Source of the DNA: Bacteroidales bacterium
GTDB taxonomy: Bacteria > Bacteroidota > Bacteroidia > Bacteroidales > Paludibacteraceae
DNA length: 14,956 nucleotides
Reading direction: 5' to 3'
NCBI GenBank assembly: GCA_900771035.1
Contig: CAAGML010000204.1
Span: 1 to 14,956, forward strand
Part shown: positions 7,895 to 14,930 of the stretch, piece after piece
Layout: every line of letters begins with the position of its first letter
Numbering within the stretch: the first letter of the stretch is position 1
Made by a program: the position numbers and the translations under genes
Notes under the pieces: model-generated
The model's database searches: none
What the model was told of the DNA's origin: nothing
Seen by the model: the letters and a program-made list of their open reading frames with translations, nothing else

Positions 7895-7910
7895 ATCAAA
7901 ATATTTTGAT
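7895..7910. promoter_or_regulatory. Perfect 16-bp palindrome upstream of prs promoter
   Basis: ATCAAAATATTTTGAT is its own reverse complement over all 16 bases. It ends 18 bp before the -33 TTTG of the prs promoter, a common position for an activator or repressor site bound by a dimer. AT-rich palindromes also arise by chance, so binding is inference. Confidence 0.5.
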
Positions 7911-7928
7911 AAATAATTCTCTGAATAT

Positions 7929-7959
7929 TTTGCAGAGTCAGAAAAAAGTAGTACCTTTG
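7929..7959 (+). promoter_or_regulatory. Bacteroides-type promoter of prs
   Basis: TTTG (7929-7932) and TACCTTTG (7952-7959) match the -33 and -7 consensus with a 19-bp spacer. The start site would fall near 7966, leaving a leader of about 27 nt before the ATG at 7993. The 11 bases GTACCTTTGCA at 7951-7961 recur exactly at the promoter of the FKBP gene (12453-12463). Confidence 0.85.
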
Positions 7960-7992
7960 CAACCTGTAAAAACCCCATTCATAATATCACAA

Positions 7993-8928
7993 ATGTTTCC
8001 ATACAAAGTCTTTGCGGGCACCAACAGCCGCCCATTGGCAGAGAAAATATGCCAAAAACTCGGCTGTCAACTCGGCAAGTGCACTTGCCAAAAATTCTCT
8101 GATGGCGAATTTGCCGTCTGGTACGACGAAACCGTCCGTGGTTGCTACGTTTACCTCGTCCAGTCAACTTTCCCCAACGCCGACAACCTTATGGAGCTTA
8201 TGCTCATGATTGACGCCGCAAAACGCGCCTCGGCTTACAAAATCATCGCCGTCATGCCTTATTTCGGCTGGGCACGCCAGGACCGTAAGGACAAACCAAG
8301 AGTCTCCATCGGTGCTAAAGTCGTCGCCGACATGCTCTCCGTCGCAGGCGTTGACCGCATCATCACCATGGACCTCCACGCTGACCAAATCCAAGGCTTC
8401 TTCGACATCCCAGTTGACCACCTCTACGCTTCAACCGTCTATGTGCCTTACATCAAATCGTCCCTCCAACTCGATAACCTCGTAATCGCCTCCCCTGACG
8501 TCGGCGGCTCTAAACGCGCCTCAACCTACGCAAAACACCTCGACCTCCCTCTCGTACTCTGCCACAAGACCCGCGCACGCGCCAACGTAGTCTCAAATAT
8601 GAGCATCATCGGTGATGTCAAAGGCAAAGACGTACTCATCGTTGACGACATGGCAGACACCGCCGGAACACTCTGCAAAGCCGCAGACCTCATGTTCGAG
8701 AACGGTGCCACCAGCGTCCGCGCGATGGTTTCCCACGGCGTACTCTCCGGCAAAGCCACCGAGAACATCACCAACTCAAAACTCACCGAACTGATAATCA
8801 CCGACTCTATTCCTTTCGACACAAACAGATGTCCTAAGGTACACGTAATTTCAATCGCCGATATGTTCGCAGAGACTATCCGCCGTGTATATAACAACGA
8901 GTCAATATCGACACAATATTTAATGTAA
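7993..8928 (+). CDS. prs: Ribose-phosphate pyrophosphokinase (PRPP synthase)
   Basis: This cytoplasmic enzyme makes PRPP from ribose 5-phosphate and ATP, feeding purine, pyrimidine, histidine, tryptophan and NAD synthesis. The 311-residue product starts MFPYKVFAGTNSRPLAEKI. Visible motifs are the ATP-loop region PYFGWARQDRKDKPR (about 89-103), the divalent metal/PRPP signature MDLHADQIQGFFD (126-138), SPDVGGSKRA (167-176) and the ribose-5-phosphate loop VDDMADTAGT (217-226). The ATG at 7993 is chosen because a good promoter (7929-7959) lies upstream of it and inside the longer frame, whose first codon is a TTG at 7906; from the ATG the length fits the family (about 310-320). Four cysteines cluster at residues 20, 25, 30 and 32, which is uncommon. 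A small lipoprotein gene follows after 7 bp. Confidence 0.96.
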   Translation: MFPYKVFAGTNSRPLAEKICQKLGCQLGKCTCQKFSDGEFAVWYDETVRGCYVYLVQSTFPNADNLMELMLMIDAAKRASAYKIIAVMPYFGWARQDRKDKPRVSIGAKVVADMLSVAGVDRIITMDLHADQIQGFFDIPVDHLYASTVYVPYIKSSLQLDNLVIASPDVGGSKRASTYAKHLDLPLVLCHKTRARANVVSNMSIIGDVKGKDVLIVDDMADTAGTLCKAADLMFENGATSVRAMVSHGVLSGKATENITNSKLTELIITDSIPFDTNRCPKVHVISIADMFAETIRRVYNNESISTQYLM

Positions 8929-8935
8929 AAGAACT

Positions 8936-9469
8936 ATGAAAAAATTATTTTTTCTGGCTGCATTAGCCATCGCCCTTGTCACCACCGGCTGTAGCAAAAG
9001 TGACGACAACGACACCCCTGCCACAGGCCGCGACAGCTACATAGGAAAATACCTTCCTACCATCAGAATCCACAGCGAATTCCAGAACGACCTCGGCGAG
9101 ACCAAAACTCATGATTTCGTCATCCCTGACCTGATTGACGCCCTCGAAATCACCGCTGATCCTGAAAACGAAAACGCCATCATTTTTAACCATAACATCA
9201 TCAAAGGCAATGCCATTGTTGACGGCAACACGTTTAAGCTCAGCGACTTCAACTACGAGAAGTCATGGGACGGCATTCTGACTGGCTATGGCTGCAACCT
9301 CAACATAGTAAACAACCCAGGCGTTTTCGAAATAGACCTCTTAGGTTTCAAGAAACTGTCCTGGACTGCCACATTCACAGGCAGCGCATCAGGTGCCCTG
9401 ATTGGCATTGAGGCTGAGAAAAACGTTACCGGCACAATCGAATTCAATTGTCTGGAAAACAAATTCTAA
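8936..9469 (+). CDS. Predicted surface lipoprotein, family not recognised
   Basis: The 177-residue product has a lipoprotein signal peptide (1-18) with lipobox VTTGC and lipid cysteine C19. The next residues, S-K-S-D-D-N-D, resemble the acidic export signal that sends Bacteroidota lipoproteins to the cell surface. The mature part of about 158 residues is rich in alternating hydrophobic/polar stretches ending in TATFTGSASGALIG and VTGTIEFN, which suggests a small beta-sandwich or beta-barrel (calycin-like) fold; that is inference from pattern only. The gene starts 7 bp after prs and precedes the hairpin at 9498-9535, so it is probably co-transcribed with prs. No functional link between the two is evident. 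Confidence 0.85.
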   Translation: MKKLFFLAALAIALVTTGCSKSDDNDTPATGRDSYIGKYLPTIRIHSEFQNDLGETKTHDFVIPDLIDALEITADPENENAIIFNHNIIKGNAIVDGNTFKLSDFNYEKSWDGILTGYGCNLNIVNNPGVFEIDLLGFKKLSWTATFTGSASGALIGIEAEKNVTGTIEFNCLENKF

Positions 9470-9497
9470 GACTACTGAATAATATAACACATCCTTT

Positions 9498-9535
9498 GGG
9501 CGAACGAATATGCTTTAAGCGTATTCCGTCCGCCC
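9498..9535 (+). terminator. Strong hairpin between lipoprotein gene and metK, probable terminator
   Basis: Bases 9498-9515 pair with 9518-9535: GGGCG/CGCCC at the base, one A-C mismatch, ACG/CGT, a one-base bulge (9526), then AATATGCT with AGCGTATT including one G-T pair, and a 3-base loop TTA... at 9515-9517. The tail TTGTGAAGTTATT is only weakly T-rich. It most likely ends the prs-lipoprotein transcript; as it also sits 31 bp before metK it could instead be part of the metK leader. Confidence 0.6.
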
Positions 9536-9566
9536 TTGTGAAGTTATTAACAATCACATTGAATAT

Positions 9567-10814
9567 ATGTATCTATTCACTTCCGAATCAGTATCCGAAG
9601 GTCACCCCGACAAAGTCGCCGACCAGATTTCAGATGCCGTCCTTGACGAGTTCCTCGCCCAGGATCCAGACTCAAAAGTGGCTTGCGAAACTTTCGTAAC
9701 CACAGGTCAGGTCATCCTCGGCGGCGAAGTCAAAAGCCGGGCCTACGTTGACATCCAGGATACCGCCCGCAGGGTCATCAACGAAATAGGATACACCCAC
9801 AGCGAATACATGTTCGACGGAAACTCCTGTGGAATCCTCTCAGCCATCCACGAACAAAGCGCAGACATCAACCGCGGCGTGGAACGCGAGGACAAATGGA
9901 ACCAAGGCGCAGGCGACCAGGGAATTATCTTCGGCTATGCCTGCAACGAAACCCCAGATTTCATGCCCCTCTCCCTCTACATGAGCCACGTTTTGCTCTT
10001 CGAGCTGGCACAAATCCGCAAGGAAGGCAAACTCATGCCTTATCTCCGCCCTGATGCGAAAAGTCAGGTCACAATCGAATACGACGACGACAACACGGCA
10101 CAACGCATACACACCATAGTAGTCTCGACACAGCATGACGAATTTGACACCGACGAGGCAATGTCTGCAAAAATCCGCCACGATGTCAAGACAATACTCA
10201 TCCCCCGCATTCAGAAAAACTACCCAGGCCTCCGCAAATACTTCAAAGGAGACTTCATCCTCCACGTTAACCCGACAGGCAAATTCGTCATCGGGGGACC
10301 TCACGGCGACACAGGCCTCACAGGCCGCAAAATCATCGTTGACACCTACGGCGGACACGCCTCTAACGGCGGTGGCGCATTCTCTGGCAAAGACCCCTCA
10401 AAGGTTGACCGCTCAGCCGCTTACGCCACTCGCTGGATTGCCAAAAACCTCGTCGCCGCAGGCATCGCCGACAAACTCCTTGTGCAGGTGGCTTACGCTA
10501 TAGGCATCGCCGAACCTGTATCCCTCTTCGTCAACACATACGGCACCTCGCACGTCCGCATGACCGACTCTGAGATTGCCGCTAAAGTTGCCGAACTGTT
10601 TGACCTCCGCCCTTACGCTATCGAGCAGCAACTCAAACTCCGCCACCCAATCTACAGCGAAACAGCCGCTTACGGTCACTTCGGCAGAACACCGAGAAAA
10701 ACCACAAAACGTTTCGGCAACCGCTACGAAGGCTTTAAGGACATGGAAGTTGAACTCTTCACATGGGAAAAACTTGACCAGATTGAGAAAATAAAAAAAG
10801 CATTCAATATATGA
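9567..10814 (+). CDS. metK: S-adenosylmethionine synthase
   Basis: This enzyme makes S-adenosylmethionine from methionine and ATP, the methyl donor of the cell. The 415-residue protein starts [16 protein letters not shown] with the ATP-binding GHPDK at 12-16. Both family signatures are present: GAGDQG at 114-119 and the phosphate-binding GGGAFSGKD at 268-276, followed by [11 protein letters not shown]. The length exceeds E. coli MetK (384) owing to insertions such as residues 185-228 and a longer C-terminus, a known feature of Bacteroidota enzymes. The ATG at 9567 is the natural start just before the conserved N-terminus. No good -7/-33 pair lies in the 97-bp gap upstream. The stop codon overlaps the ATG of the DUF4254 gene (ATGA, 10811-10814). 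Confidence 0.97.
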   Translation: MYLFTSESVSEGHPDKVADQISDAVLDEFLAQDPDSKVACETFVTTGQVILGGEVKSRAYVDIQDTARRVINEIGYTHSEYMFDGNSCGILSAIHEQSADINRGVEREDKWNQGAGDQGIIFGYACNETPDFMPLSLYMSHVLLFELAQIRKEGKLMPYLRPDAKSQVTIEYDDDNTAQRIHTIVVSTQHDEFDTDEAMSAKIRHDVKTILIPRIQKNYPGLRKYFKGDFILHVNPTGKFVIGGPHGDTGLTGRKIIVDTYGGHASNGGGAFSGKDPSKVDRSAAYATRWIAKNLVAAGIADKLLVQVAYAIGIAEPVSLFVNTYGTSHVRMTDSEIAAKVAELFDLRPYAIEQQLKLRHPIYSETAAYGHFGRTPRKTTKRFGNRYEGFKDMEVELFTWEKLDQIEKIKKAFNI

Positions 10815-11416
10815 ACTTTACAGAAACCGCAAATCTTGTGTTCAGCAAGGCAGTCCGTGATTATCACCTCACTGACAACGTCGATTCCAAAATGCCAAAT
10901 CCCTACACGCAAGGCACTATCGAATACGACCTCTACACAAAAAACTGGATTGACACTGTTCAATGGCATCTTGAGGACATCATCCGCGACACAAAAATCA
11001 ACCCTATCGACGCACTTGCGCTGAAACGCAGGATTGACCACTCTAACCAAGACCGCACTGACCTTGTCGAAAGAATAGACAGCTATTTCTACGAAATGTT
11101 CAGTCAGGTTAAACCAACCGCCGGCGCAAAAATAAACACCGAAAGTCCCGCATGGGCTATTGACCGTCTCAGCATCCTCCACGTCAAACTCTTCCACATG
11201 CAGGTAGAGGTTGACCGCAAGGACGTTACCCCAGAACACCACGACAAATGCGCAAAGAAACTCGCCGTGCTTCAGGAGCAATTCGCCGACCTCACATCAG
11301 CCATCGACGACCTTCTGAACGACTACCAGAAAGGAGTCAAGGTCATGAAGGTCTATAAGCAGATGAAGATGTACAACGACCCTGAGCTCAACCCTGTGCT
11401 CTACATGCAGAAGTGA
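10811..11416 (+). CDS. DUF4254-family protein
   Basis: This 201-residue, strongly helical protein has no signal peptide or membrane segment. It matches my memory of DUF4254, a Bacteroidota family usually found beside a family 9 glycosyltransferase; recognisable parts are the middle [16 protein letters not shown] (residues 75-90), the [19 protein letters not shown] stretch (111-129) and the C-terminal [19 protein letters not shown] (180-198). The function of the family is not established. It overlaps metK by 4 bp at its start and the glycosyltransferase gene by 4 bp at its end, so all three should be translated together. A role in making or modifying the LPS core is inferred from the glycosyltransferase neighbour. 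Confidence 0.88.
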   Translation: MNFTETANLVFSKAVRDYHLTDNVDSKMPNPYTQGTIEYDLYTKNWIDTVQWHLEDIIRDTKINPIDALALKRRIDHSNQDRTDLVERIDSYFYEMFSQVKPTAGAKINTESPAWAIDRLSILHVKLFHMQVEVDRKDVTPEHHDKCAKKLAVLQEQFADLTSAIDDLLNDYQKGVKVMKVYKQMKMYNDPELNPVLYMQK

Positions 11417-12381
11417 AAAAGGTCGCAGTCATACGTTTCTCAGCCCTTGGCGATGTCGCAATGCTTGTACCTGTCGTCAGGACAGCCGCACAACAGAACC
11501 CGGGGATTGATTTTACCGTCGTCAGCCGTCTCCAGACAGCGGATTTGTGGTCTGACATGCCCGGCAACGTACATTTCTTCGGCGCAGACCTCAAAGGGAA
11601 ACACCGTGGCACAAAAGGGCTGAAAACCCTCCTCAACGAAATCGACTACCACAGTTTTGACGCAGTGGCCGACATGCACTCAGTGCTGAGAAGCTGGTAT
11701 ATGGATTTCCGTTGGCTGATGGCAGGAGTCAAAGTCCGCAGGATTGACAAAGGACGCACCGAAAAACGATGGCTCGTCTCGCCGCTAAACCACAACAAAA
11801 GACAACTGAAAACCACCATACAAAGATACGTTGACGTCCTCACCTCATTAAACATCAACATAACTCTACCCTACCCCCAAACAACCAAAGGTGAAGGCAT
11901 TGGCGTTGCACCTTTCGCGGCTCAACGGGGCAAGATTTACCCTGTTGAACGTATGGAGGCTCTTGTCAGGAAACTTTCCGTCAGAGAGAAAATCTACCTG
12001 TTCGGCGGAGGAAAACGCGAAATCGAAACGCTTGAGTCATGGGCTGAAAAATACGACAACGTCATCTGCGTCGCCGGTCGTCACACCATGAAAGAGGAAC
12101 TTCAGATTATCCGTAACCTCAGAGTGATGATTTGCATGGATTCTGCCAACATGCACCTTGCCTCGCTTGTCGGCACACGGGTGATTTCCGTCTGGGGAGC
12201 AACAGACCCCAAAGCAGGCTTCCTCGGTTGGGGGCAGTCGCACGAAGATTGCATATACCAAGATTTACCATGCCGTCCCTGCTCTATCTACGGCAACAAA
12301 AAATGCAGATTCGGCGACTACCGCTGTCTCGATTTTGAGGCAACCGCAATCCTGCAAAGACTAAGCCCATGCAAACCATAG
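11413..12381 (+). CDS. Glycosyltransferase family 9, heptosyltransferase-like
   Basis: The 322-residue enzyme belongs to the ADP-heptose:LPS heptosyltransferase family (GT9, GT-B fold), which adds sugars to the LPS inner core on the cytoplasmic face. It starts with the N-terminal Rossmann motif [20 protein letters not shown] and has the donor-binding region ICMDSANMHLASLVGTRVIS (240-259), followed by VWGATDPKAGF. Near the C-terminus is a four-cysteine cluster (C287, C290, C298, C305, pattern CRPC...C...C), as I recall in Bacteroidota members. The start is GTG at 11413, overlapping the DUF4254 stop (GTGA); no ATG exists nearby that keeps the N-terminal motif. The sugar donor is not proved by the sequence. 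Confidence 0.92.
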   Translation: MKKVAVIRFSALGDVAMLVPVVRTAAQQNPGIDFTVVSRLQTADLWSDMPGNVHFFGADLKGKHRGTKGLKTLLNEIDYHSFDAVADMHSVLRSWYMDFRWLMAGVKVRRIDKGRTEKRWLVSPLNHNKRQLKTTIQRYVDVLTSLNINITLPYPQTTKGEGIGVAPFAAQRGKIYPVERMEALVRKLSVREKIYLFGGGKREIETLESWAEKYDNVICVAGRHTMKEELQIIRNLRVMICMDSANMHLASLVGTRVISVWGATDPKAGFLGWGQSHEDCIYQDLPCRPCSIYGNKKCRFGDYRCLDFEATAILQRLSPCKP

Positions 12382-12453
12382 ACCAACCCGTGACCTATAA
12401 ACAACCCGAAAAATAAATTACAAGGGAACGGAAATTTTATCAAAAATAATTCG

Positions 12454-12461
12454 TACCTTTG
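12454..12461 (+). promoter_or_regulatory. -7 element of the FKBP operon promoter
   Basis: TACCTTTG matches the -7 consensus TAnnTTTG and shares 11 bases (GTACCTTTGCA) with the prs promoter. A good -33 TTG is lacking 19-21 bp upstream; only AT-rich sequence is there. The transcript would start near 12468, about 30 nt before the ATG at 12498. The rest of the 116-bp gap after the glycosyltransferase gene shows no clear hairpin. Confidence 0.65.
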
Positions 12462-12497
12462 CACGCTCAATTCAGAAAAACAAAACACAAAATTAAT

Positions 12498-13091
12498 ATG
12501 GACAAAACAAGTTACGCAGTCGGCCTCAGCTTTGGTCAGCAGTTGGCTCAAAGCAACATCAAAGGCCTTGACTGGGAGTCTTTTGCAAAAGGTGTAGAAG
12601 CCATGTGCGAAGGACGCAAACCTGAGATTTCTCTCGGCGAGGCACAGCAGTTGCTCTCCGCATATTTCAAGAAAATCGAGGAAGAAGCCGCAAAAAAAGG
12701 CGAGGCGGCTCGCCGTGCCGGCGAGGAATTCCTGAAAAAGAACGCTCAGCGCGAAGGAGTCACCGTACTTCCGAGCGGTCTTCAGTATGAAGTCATCACA
12801 CCTGCCATAGGCGTGAAACCAACCGAAAAAGACCGTGTTCGTGTTCACTATCACGGCACACTTATCGACGGTACGGTCTTTGACAGTTCCGTACGCCGTG
12901 GCGAACCTGCCGAGTTTGGCGTCACTCAGGTCATCAAAGGATGGGTCGAAGCCCTTCAACTTATGTCCGTGGGTTCTAAATGGAAACTCTTCATCCCTTA
13001 CAACCTCGCTTACGGCGAACATGGGGCGGGTTCTTCAATCCCTCCATACGCCGCACTTATCTTTGAAGTAGAACTTATAAGCATTTTATAA
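12498..13091 (+). CDS. fklB: FKBP-type peptidyl-prolyl isomerase, FklB-like, cytoplasmic
   Basis: This prolyl isomerase speeds protein folding. The 197-residue protein resembles E. coli FklB (206 residues): an N-terminal helical dimerisation domain (about 1-90, [16 protein letters not shown]) and a C-terminal FKBP domain (about 95-197). The active-site residues of FKBP12 are all present: Y118, F128, D129, F140, V145, I146, W149, Y172 and F189 (FKBP12 Y26, F36, D37, F46, V55, I56, W59, Y82, F99). There is no signal peptide, so it should be cytoplasmic. I choose ATG 12498: the frame is open upstream to a TTG at 12459, but that TTG lies within the -7 element. A second FKBP gene follows after 5 bp. 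Confidence 0.95.
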   Translation: MDKTSYAVGLSFGQQLAQSNIKGLDWESFAKGVEAMCEGRKPEISLGEAQQLLSAYFKKIEEEAAKKGEAARRAGEEFLKKNAQREGVTVLPSGLQYEVITPAIGVKPTEKDRVRVHYHGTLIDGTVFDSSVRRGEPAEFGVTQVIKGWVEALQLMSVGSKWKLFIPYNLAYGEHGAGSSIPPYAALIFEVELISIL

Positions 13092-13096
13092 AAACA

Positions 13097-14323
13097 ATGA
13101 AAACAAACTTATTCGCTGTAGCCGTAATTATTGCTGCGACTCTTTTCTCTTGCAACAACGGCCACTGCTCTGCAAAAATCGAGAATCACGTTGATTCCGT
13201 AAACTACATGTTTGGTATCGTCAACGGCTCAGGTATCCGCGAAAGCGTCCTCGGAAATGACACTGACGAGAAATCCATCAACCTTTTCTGCGAAGGATTT
13301 GAAAAAGTCTGGGGCGTTACCGAAGGTGCCGAGTTCGTAAACAACGCAGGTCTCCGCACAGGTGCCTCTATCGCCAAGGAAATCAACTCAGGATTCCTCT
13401 TTACCGACTCTACAATCCCTGCAAAGAAAGAAATCATCCTCGAAACCTTCGAGAAAACCATGAAAGACGAGCCATTCTGCCTTGAGGGCGATGCTTCCAT
13501 GAATTATCTTCAGAACCTCCTCTCCTCCTCTCTCATGACAGGTCAGCCAACAAACCCTGACAAAGGTCAGATTGACACCATCAACATGTGCGTCGGCTAT
13601 CTGAATGCACGTCAGGCCCGCAGCTATGTACTCGGCAAAGACACAACTGAGAAAGACATCAAAAACTTCATGAAAGGTTTCCGCAAAGGTCTCGACATGA
13701 AGGAAAAGGACGAAAAAATGCTGACAGGTATGAACATCGCCGCTCAGTTCACAATGGGTCTCAGCAAAGACAGCTGCCTCTTTGGCGAAAAAACTCTCCC
13801 TATCGAGTGGGAAGCTATCGGACGTGGCGTAATTGACGGTGTACGCAAAAGCAAGGAAATGCTCATGACCGCTGACCAGGCTAAAGAATATCTTCAGAAT
13901 CTGATTGACGAGATTCAGGAGGCAAAGAATGCCCCTGTCATCGCTGAAAACAAAGAATTCCTCCGCATAAATGCCGAAAGAGCAGAGGTCAAGGTAACCG
14001 AGTCTGGTCTTCAGTACGAGGTTGTCAAGGAAGGCAAGGGTGCAAAACCAGTTGCCACAAGCACAGTTAAGGTTCACTACACAGGAAAACTCATCGACGG
14101 AACAGTGTTCGACAGCTCTGTCGAGCGTGGCACACCTGCCGAATTTGAACTCAGTCGCGTGATTCCAGGATGGACTGAAGGCATACAGCTTATGACTGTA
14201 GGTTCAAAATACATCTTCTACATCCCTTACAATCTCGCTTACGGTGAGCAAGGTGCTCCTGGTCGTATCCCTGGATACTCCACACTCATCTTCGAAGTTG
14301 AACTTATCGACATCGTTAAATGA
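13097..14323 (+). CDS. Lipoprotein FKBP-type isomerase with duplicated N-terminal domain
   Basis: The 408-residue protein starts with a lipoprotein signal peptide and lipobox LFSC (C19), so it is predicted to be anchored in the periplasm or outer membrane. The C-terminal FKBP domain (about 318-408) keeps the active-site residues: Y328, F338, D339, F350, V355, I356, W359, Y382 and F399. The region before it holds two copies of the FklB-type helical domain: 32-145 (starting VDSVNYMFGIVN, with VLGNDTDEKSINLFCEGFEK) and 159-274 (starting IDTINMCVGYLN, with VLGKDTTEKDIKNFMKGFRK). The usual family has one, so this copy is about 200 residues longer. It lies 5 bp after the FklB-like gene and shares its stop with the start of the DUF2148 gene (ATGA, 14320-14323). 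The substrate is unknown. Confidence 0.93.
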   Translation: MKTNLFAVAVIIAATLFSCNNGHCSAKIENHVDSVNYMFGIVNGSGIRESVLGNDTDEKSINLFCEGFEKVWGVTEGAEFVNNAGLRTGASIAKEINSGFLFTDSTIPAKKEIILETFEKTMKDEPFCLEGDASMNYLQNLLSSSLMTGQPTNPDKGQIDTINMCVGYLNARQARSYVLGKDTTEKDIKNFMKGFRKGLDMKEKDEKMLTGMNIAAQFTMGLSKDSCLFGEKTLPIEWEAIGRGVIDGVRKSKEMLMTADQAKEYLQNLIDEIQEAKNAPVIAENKEFLRINAERAEVKVTESGLQYEVVKEGKGAKPVATSTVKVHYTGKLIDGTVFDSSVERGTPAEFELSRVIPGWTEGIQLMTVGSKYIFYIPYNLAYGEQGAPGRIPGYSTLIFEVELIDIVK

Positions 14324-14844
14324 TAACCGACGGTCGTTCCATCACCCATGAACTGGCGCTTCAGGCTGCACACCGAATGGTTACAGCCGCAATGACAGCA
14401 CCGAAAGGCAAAGGGGCTGATGACATTGAATGTATAATCGTTGACGGCAAGGAAAAAGAGACATTGGCTGACCAGATGCTTCGTCTGGCTGAAGGTCAGC
14501 CCAATGCTTCCTTCGTGCGTGATGCGGGAAATATCAGAACTGCTGAATGCGTTGTTCTGATTGGTTGCAAACGTATGCCACTTGGACTGAACTGCGGACA
14601 TTGCGGTTTCGCAAAATGTGGAGAAAAACCGAAAAACGTTCCTTGCGTGTTCAACGTGACTGATTTAGGAATCGCCGTTGGCTCGGCGGTTTCTGTGGCG
14701 GCTGACTCTCGTGTAGATACACGGATAATGTTCACAGCAGGTCTGGCTTGTATGGAACTCAAATGGCTTAAGGAATGTTCTCCTGTCTATGCAATGCCAA
14801 TTTCTATAACTGCCAAGAGTCCTTTCTTTGACCGCAACAAATAA
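14320..14844 (+). CDS. DUF2148 ferredoxin-domain protein
   Basis: The 174-residue soluble protein matches the DUF2148 (COG4739) family, described as containing a ferredoxin domain. Its hallmark is the cysteine motif LNCGHCGFAKCGEKPKNVPC (91-110), with C92, C95, C100 and C109 spaced 2-4-8, fit for an Fe-S cluster. The conserved tail after it, DLGIAVGSAVSVAADSRVD (115-133) and RIMFTAG, is also typical. Other cysteines are C38, C77, C83, C144 and C153. There is no signal peptide, so a cytoplasmic place is expected. The ATG overlaps the FKBP stop, so the two are co-translated. The electron-transfer partner and reaction are unknown. Confidence 0.92.
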   Translation: MITDGRSITHELALQAAHRMVTAAMTAPKGKGADDIECIIVDGKEKETLADQMLRLAEGQPNASFVRDAGNIRTAECVVLIGCKRMPLGLNCGHCGFAKCGEKPKNVPCVFNVTDLGIAVGSAVSVAADSRVDTRIMFTAGLACMELKWLKECSPVYAMPISITAKSPFFDRNK

Positions 14845-14852
14845 AATTTCTG

Positions 14853-14895
14853 GGGGGTCTGTCATTGTTTTATGTTTTGTAAAAGTCAGACCTCC
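14853..14895 (+). terminator. Hairpin after the DUF2148 gene, possible terminator
   Basis: GGGGGTCTG (14853-14861) pairs with CAGACCTCC (14887-14895): nine pairs with one G-T, and a 25-base loop. It lies 8 bp after the stop codon. No T-run follows on the plus strand (AATTGTTTAAC and then A only), so it is not a classic intrinsic terminator; it could stabilise or end the transcript. Confidence 0.45.
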
Positions 14896-14906
14896 AATTG
14901 TTTAAC

Positions 14907-14930
14907 AAAAAAAAAAAAAAAAAAAAAAAA
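14907..14930. repeat. Run of 24 A
   Basis: A homopolymer of 24 A lies 11 bases after the hairpin at 14853-14895 and 26 bases before the window end. Such length is rare in bacterial DNA, because it is unstable in replication and hard to sequence. It may be a slippage-prone tract or an assembly artefact. Confidence 0.9.

Larger units (their letters stand above)
7439..7992. other. 554-bp divergent intergenic region
   Basis: This stretch between the tetR-type gene and prs carries no gene that I can support. From left to right it holds the tetR promoter (7484-7513), AT-rich sequence without clear structure (about 7514-7676), four 11-bp direct repeats (7677-7720), two REP-like units (7743-7759 and 7814-7830), a spaced inverted repeat (7779-7787 with 7867-7875), a 16-bp palindrome (7895-7910) and the prs promoter (7929-7959). 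The longest plausible small ORF, 31 codons from 7727, runs through one REP-like unit and is not convincing. Confidence 0.75.

Noticed and set aside
9484..9498. -7 promoter element (ATCCTTTG) for metK
   Set aside because: The TA of TAnnTTTG is missing and no TTG lies 19-21 bp upstream.
9498..9566. SAM riboswitch in front of metK
   Set aside because: Only one simple hairpin is present in the 97-bp gap; no multi-helix junction or conserved SAM-binding core of the known classes is visible.
12459..12497. Upstream TTG start adding 13 residues to the FklB-like protein
   Set aside because: The TTG is part of the -7 element, so it would not be in the transcript; the ATG at 12498 gives the expected family N-terminus.
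12318..13022. 234-codon minus-strand frame opposite the FklB-like gene
   Set aside because: It covers the FKBP promoter and the conserved FKBP coding sequence on the plus strand, and shows no domain.
13388..14077. 229-codon minus-strand frame opposite the lipoprotein FKBP
   Set aside because: It mirrors a clearly coding plus-strand repeat region and has no own start context or domain.
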